This document shows, piece by piece, positions 62,016 to 64,000 of a stretch of DNA of 64,000 nucleotides; positions within the stretch are counted from its first letter, which is position 1, and every line of letters starts with the position of its first letter. Source of the DNA: AWTP1-13 sp963797005 (GTDB lineage Bacteria > Pseudomonadota > Alphaproteobacteria > Rhizobiales > Hyphomicrobiaceae). The position numbers and the translations under genes were made by a program. The stretch spans positions 1 through 64,000 of the forward strand of contig CAWCOF010000017.1 of assembly GCA_963797005.1 (NCBI GenBank), given 5' to 3'. Below the pieces are notes generated by a model. It was not told the DNA's origin and made no database searches. It worked only from the letters and a program-made list of their open reading frames with translations.

Positions 62016-63128
62016 ATGCATGCAGAGATTGCCGGGGCGGGGTTTGCGGGGCTGGCGGCGGCGATTGCGCTCAAGCAGCGCGGCTGGAGCGTGCGCGTGC
62101 ACGAGAAGGAAGGGGAGCTGCGCGCCTTCGGCGCCGGCATCTTCATCTGGGAGAACGGCCAGCGCGTGCTGCACGCGCTCGGCGCCTATGAGGACGTGAC
62201 GCGCGGGGCGCACCAAGGCCCCGCCTACGAGACGCGGCGCAACGGCGTCAACGTCAGCTACCAGAAGATCAACGGCGCCAATCCCTTCCTGCTGCAGACC
62301 ATGACGCGGCAGCATCTTTATTCCGGGATCATCGCCTCCGCCGAGCGGCAGGGCATCGAGATCGTCACGAGCTCGGAGGCCATCGGTGCGCGCCCTGAGG
62401 GCGTGCTGGAGCTGGCGGACGGGCGCAGCCTCAAGGCGGACCTCGTCATCGCTGCCGACGGCGTGCGCTCGGCCGTGCGCGATTCGCTTGCCCTCGCGTG
62501 CGCGCGCCACAAGTACCAGGACGGCATCGTGCGCGTGCTGGTCGACCGGGCGCCGTTCATGGGCGGCGACTGGGAGCACGTGATCGACTTCTGGGCCTTC
62601 GAGCCGCGCACGCTGCGCATCCTCTATGCGCCGTGCGAGGACGGCAAGCTCTACTTCGCCATGATGGCGCCGCGCGCCGACACGGAAGCCGCGACCTTGC
62701 CGATCAAGCCCGCCGTGTGGGGCAGCGTGTTCCCCATGCTCATGCCGGGCATCGCCACGATCGGCGACCGCGGGCGCTACGACGTCTACGAGACGACCAA
62801 GCTGGACCGGTGGTCTGCGGGGCGCGTCGCCGTCGTCGGCGATGCCGCGCACGCCCTGCCGCCGACGCTGGCCCAGGGCGCCTGCCTTGCCATGATGAAC
62901 GCGCTGAGCCTGGCGGAGATCGTGACGGGCAGCGCGGATATCCCGGCGGCGCTCGATCGGTGGGAGAAGCAGGAGCGCCCCTTGACCGACCACACGCAGG
63001 CCCGCTCGGCGGAGCTGGCGGCGACGCGTGCGCTGGGCGCGGGCATGCAGTGGGACGAAGTGGGCCTGCGCGCGGCGCAGCATGTGCCGTTCGGCACGCG
63101 GCCCGAGGCGTTCCCGCGAGAGCGATAG
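62016..63128 (+). CDS. FAD-dependent aromatic monooxygenase (salicylate hydroxylase/UbiH-like)
   Basis: About 370 residues. Dinucleotide motif EIAGAGFAGLAAAIALKQRG at the start, the DG motif ADLVIAADGVRSAVR, and the GD motif RVAVVGDAAHALPPTLAQGA. A class A flavoprotein hydroxylase. Either GTG 62010 or ATG 62016 could start it. Substrate unknown; no other aromatic-degradation genes are seen alongside. Confidence 0.88.
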   Translation: MHAEIAGAGFAGLAAAIALKQRGWSVRVHEKEGELRAFGAGIFIWENGQRVLHALGAYEDVTRGAHQGPAYETRRNGVNVSYQKINGANPFLLQTMTRQHLYSGIIASAERQGIEIVTSSEAIGARPEGVLELADGRSLKADLVIAADGVRSAVRDSLALACARHKYQDGIVRVLVDRAPFMGGDWEHVIDFWAFEPRTLRILYAPCEDGKLYFAMMAPRADTEAATLPIKPAVWGSVFPMLMPGIATIGDRGRYDVYETTKLDRWSAGRVAVVGDAAHALPPTLAQGACLAMMNALSLAEIVTGSADIPAALDRWEKQERPLTDHTQARSAELAATRALGAGMQWDEVGLRAAQHVPFGTRPEAFPRER

Positions 63129-63200
63129 CTGTTCCCACGCCGGCCAGGTTGGTGACGTTTCACGTGAAACGCGGCCCGCGATGGGCGCGCGTCCTTGCCA

Positions 63201-63857
63201 TCACGGATAGAGGCGCTGCTTGGCCCACGACTCGCCGGGGCTGGCGCGGCGGAAGGCGACGCGCTCGTGCAGGCGGAACGGGCGGTCGTGCCAGAACTCC
63301 ATCTCGAGCGGGGTGAGGCGGAAGCCCGACCAGTAGGGTGGCCTCGGGATTTCGCCGATGGGGTATCGCGCCGTCACGGCTGCCACGGCCTTCTCCAGCG
63401 CGAATCGGCTCTCCAGCGGGCGCGACTGCCGCGAGGCCCATGCGCCGAGGCGGCTGCCGCGCGCGCGGGAGGCGAAGTAGGCGTCGGCCTCGGCATCGCT
63501 CACGACCGAGATGAGACCGCGCAGGCGCACCTGCCGGCGCAGCGACTTCCAGTGGAAGCACAGCGCCGCTTTCCCGGAGGCCTGCAGCTCGCGGCCCTTG
63601 GCGCTCTCGAAGTTGGTATAGAAAACGAAGCCGCGCGTCTCGGGGCCGGCCGCGTCGACGCCCTTGAGCAGCGTCATGCGCACGTTGGGCATGCCGTCGG
63701 CATCGGCGCTGGCGAGCGCCATGGCGTTGGGATCGTTGGGCTCGTGCGCCTTGGCGTCGGCGAACCACGCCTCGAACAGCGCGAAGGGCTCTGGCGCGGC
63801 GACGAAATCGCCAGCTTGCGGTCCCACATAGTAGTCGCCCTTTGGCTTGTCCGTCAT
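63201..63857 (-). CDS. pdxH: pyridoxamine 5'-phosphate oxidase
   Basis: Final step of pyridoxal phosphate synthesis, FMN enzyme, 218 residues. ATG 63857 has GGGAGG six bases ahead. NAMALASADADGMPNVRMTLLKG, GFVFYTNFESAKGRELQASG, GSRLGAWASRQSRPLESR and the tail FRRASPGESWAKQRLYP are textbook PdxH. The longer frame to 63893 is not needed. No pdx neighbour. Confidence 0.95.
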   Translation of the reverse strand: MTDKPKGDYYVGPQAGDFVAAPEPFALFEAWFADAKAHEPNDPNAMALASADADGMPNVRMTLLKGVDAAGPETRGFVFYTNFESAKGRELQASGKAALCFHWKSLRRQVRLRGLISVVSDAEADAYFASRARGSRLGAWASRQSRPLESRFALEKAVAAVTARYPIGEIPRPPYWSGFRLTPLEMEFWHDRPFRLHERVAFRRASPGESWAKQRLYP

Positions 63858-64000
63858 GATCTCCCTCCCGGGCGAAGTGACACTTTCATTCACGCCAATT
63901 TAACCCCGCTCGCTGACACTCATAAACGGGCGTTTTGCTCAAGTCTGCAACGGTATCGTCAGTGGGTTGCCATGGGTAGCGCTGTCCGTTTGGTAGCATT
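63858..64000. other. upstream region of pdxH, window end
   Basis: No gene and no clear promoter motif to 64000. Confidence 0.4.

Noticed and set aside
1..64000. CRISPR arrays, phage structural genes, toxin-antitoxin pairs
   Set aside because: No regularly spaced direct repeats and no recognisable cas, phage or classical TA genes on either strand.

Overview
The window looks like chromosomal DNA of a high-GC alphaproteobacterium, probably Hyphomicrobiales or a related soil order. The grounds are the gene families present (TAXI-type TRAP transporter, PHA synthase with phasin, LLM flavin oxidoreductases, 3-hydroxyisobutyrate dehydrogenase, M32 peptidase), repeated FNR/FixK-type TTGAT-N4-ATCAA sites, and dispersed palindromic repeats of the kind common in that group. 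No rRNA operon, complete tRNA or CRISPR array is seen.

Layout. 1-2498: accessory-looking end carrying a broken Hsp20 gene and a DASS-family transporter; it stops at a 47-nt 3' piece of tRNA-Ala(GGC) (2499-2545), probably the far attachment site of a genomic island. 2548-6864: TAXI-TRAP transporter and an LLM monooxygenase. 6879-15964: a compact low-oxygen/stress block (FNT channel, phosphoribosyltransferase, Hsp20, UspA, small cytochrome c, phasin, CBS-BON protein, nicotinamidase, PHA synthase, DUF4389, flavodoxin-like and small membrane proteins) with FNR/FixK-type boxes in front of many units. 15965-32643: priA, a membrane-anchored PfkB-like protein with two membrane or exported partners, a dehydrogenase-dehalogenase pair, a CoA-transferase, small secreted proteins, an M32 peptidase and an LLM oxidoreductase. 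32692-35983: a TPR/O-GlcNAc-transferase-like protein joined to a methyltransferase. 36277-38616: an AT-richer orphan membrane protein, probably acquired. 40751-46115: a GT2 glycosyltransferase split by a 3.4-kb IS1595-like element with perfect 17-bp inverted ends, a 10-bp target duplication and several passenger genes. 46152-53641: DUF2269 protein, molybdate-type HTH regulator, SDR, carbamoylase, PaaK-like ligase and CPBP protease. 53893-63857: secreted proteins, an orphan Rieske protein, a selenoprotein neighbourhood, an acyltransferase, PIG-L protein, FAD monooxygenase and pdxH.

The most notable item is at 56806-57330. What reads as two short ORFs is one UGSC-family selenoprotein gene with an in-frame TGA in the motif U-G-S-C, followed 11 nt later by a 7-bp hairpin that resembles the bacterial SECIS. 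Near it lie a 'GLPVVPPT' family protein, a cupin, two tandem Lin0512 proteins and an ATC-hydrolase-like protein, which may form a functional neighbourhood.

Many otherwise conserved genes carry one or two single-base frameshifts, often in short G/C runs. I read these as more likely sequencing or assembly indels than wholesale gene decay, and mark each one. Functions are from family recognition by eye; no database search was possible.
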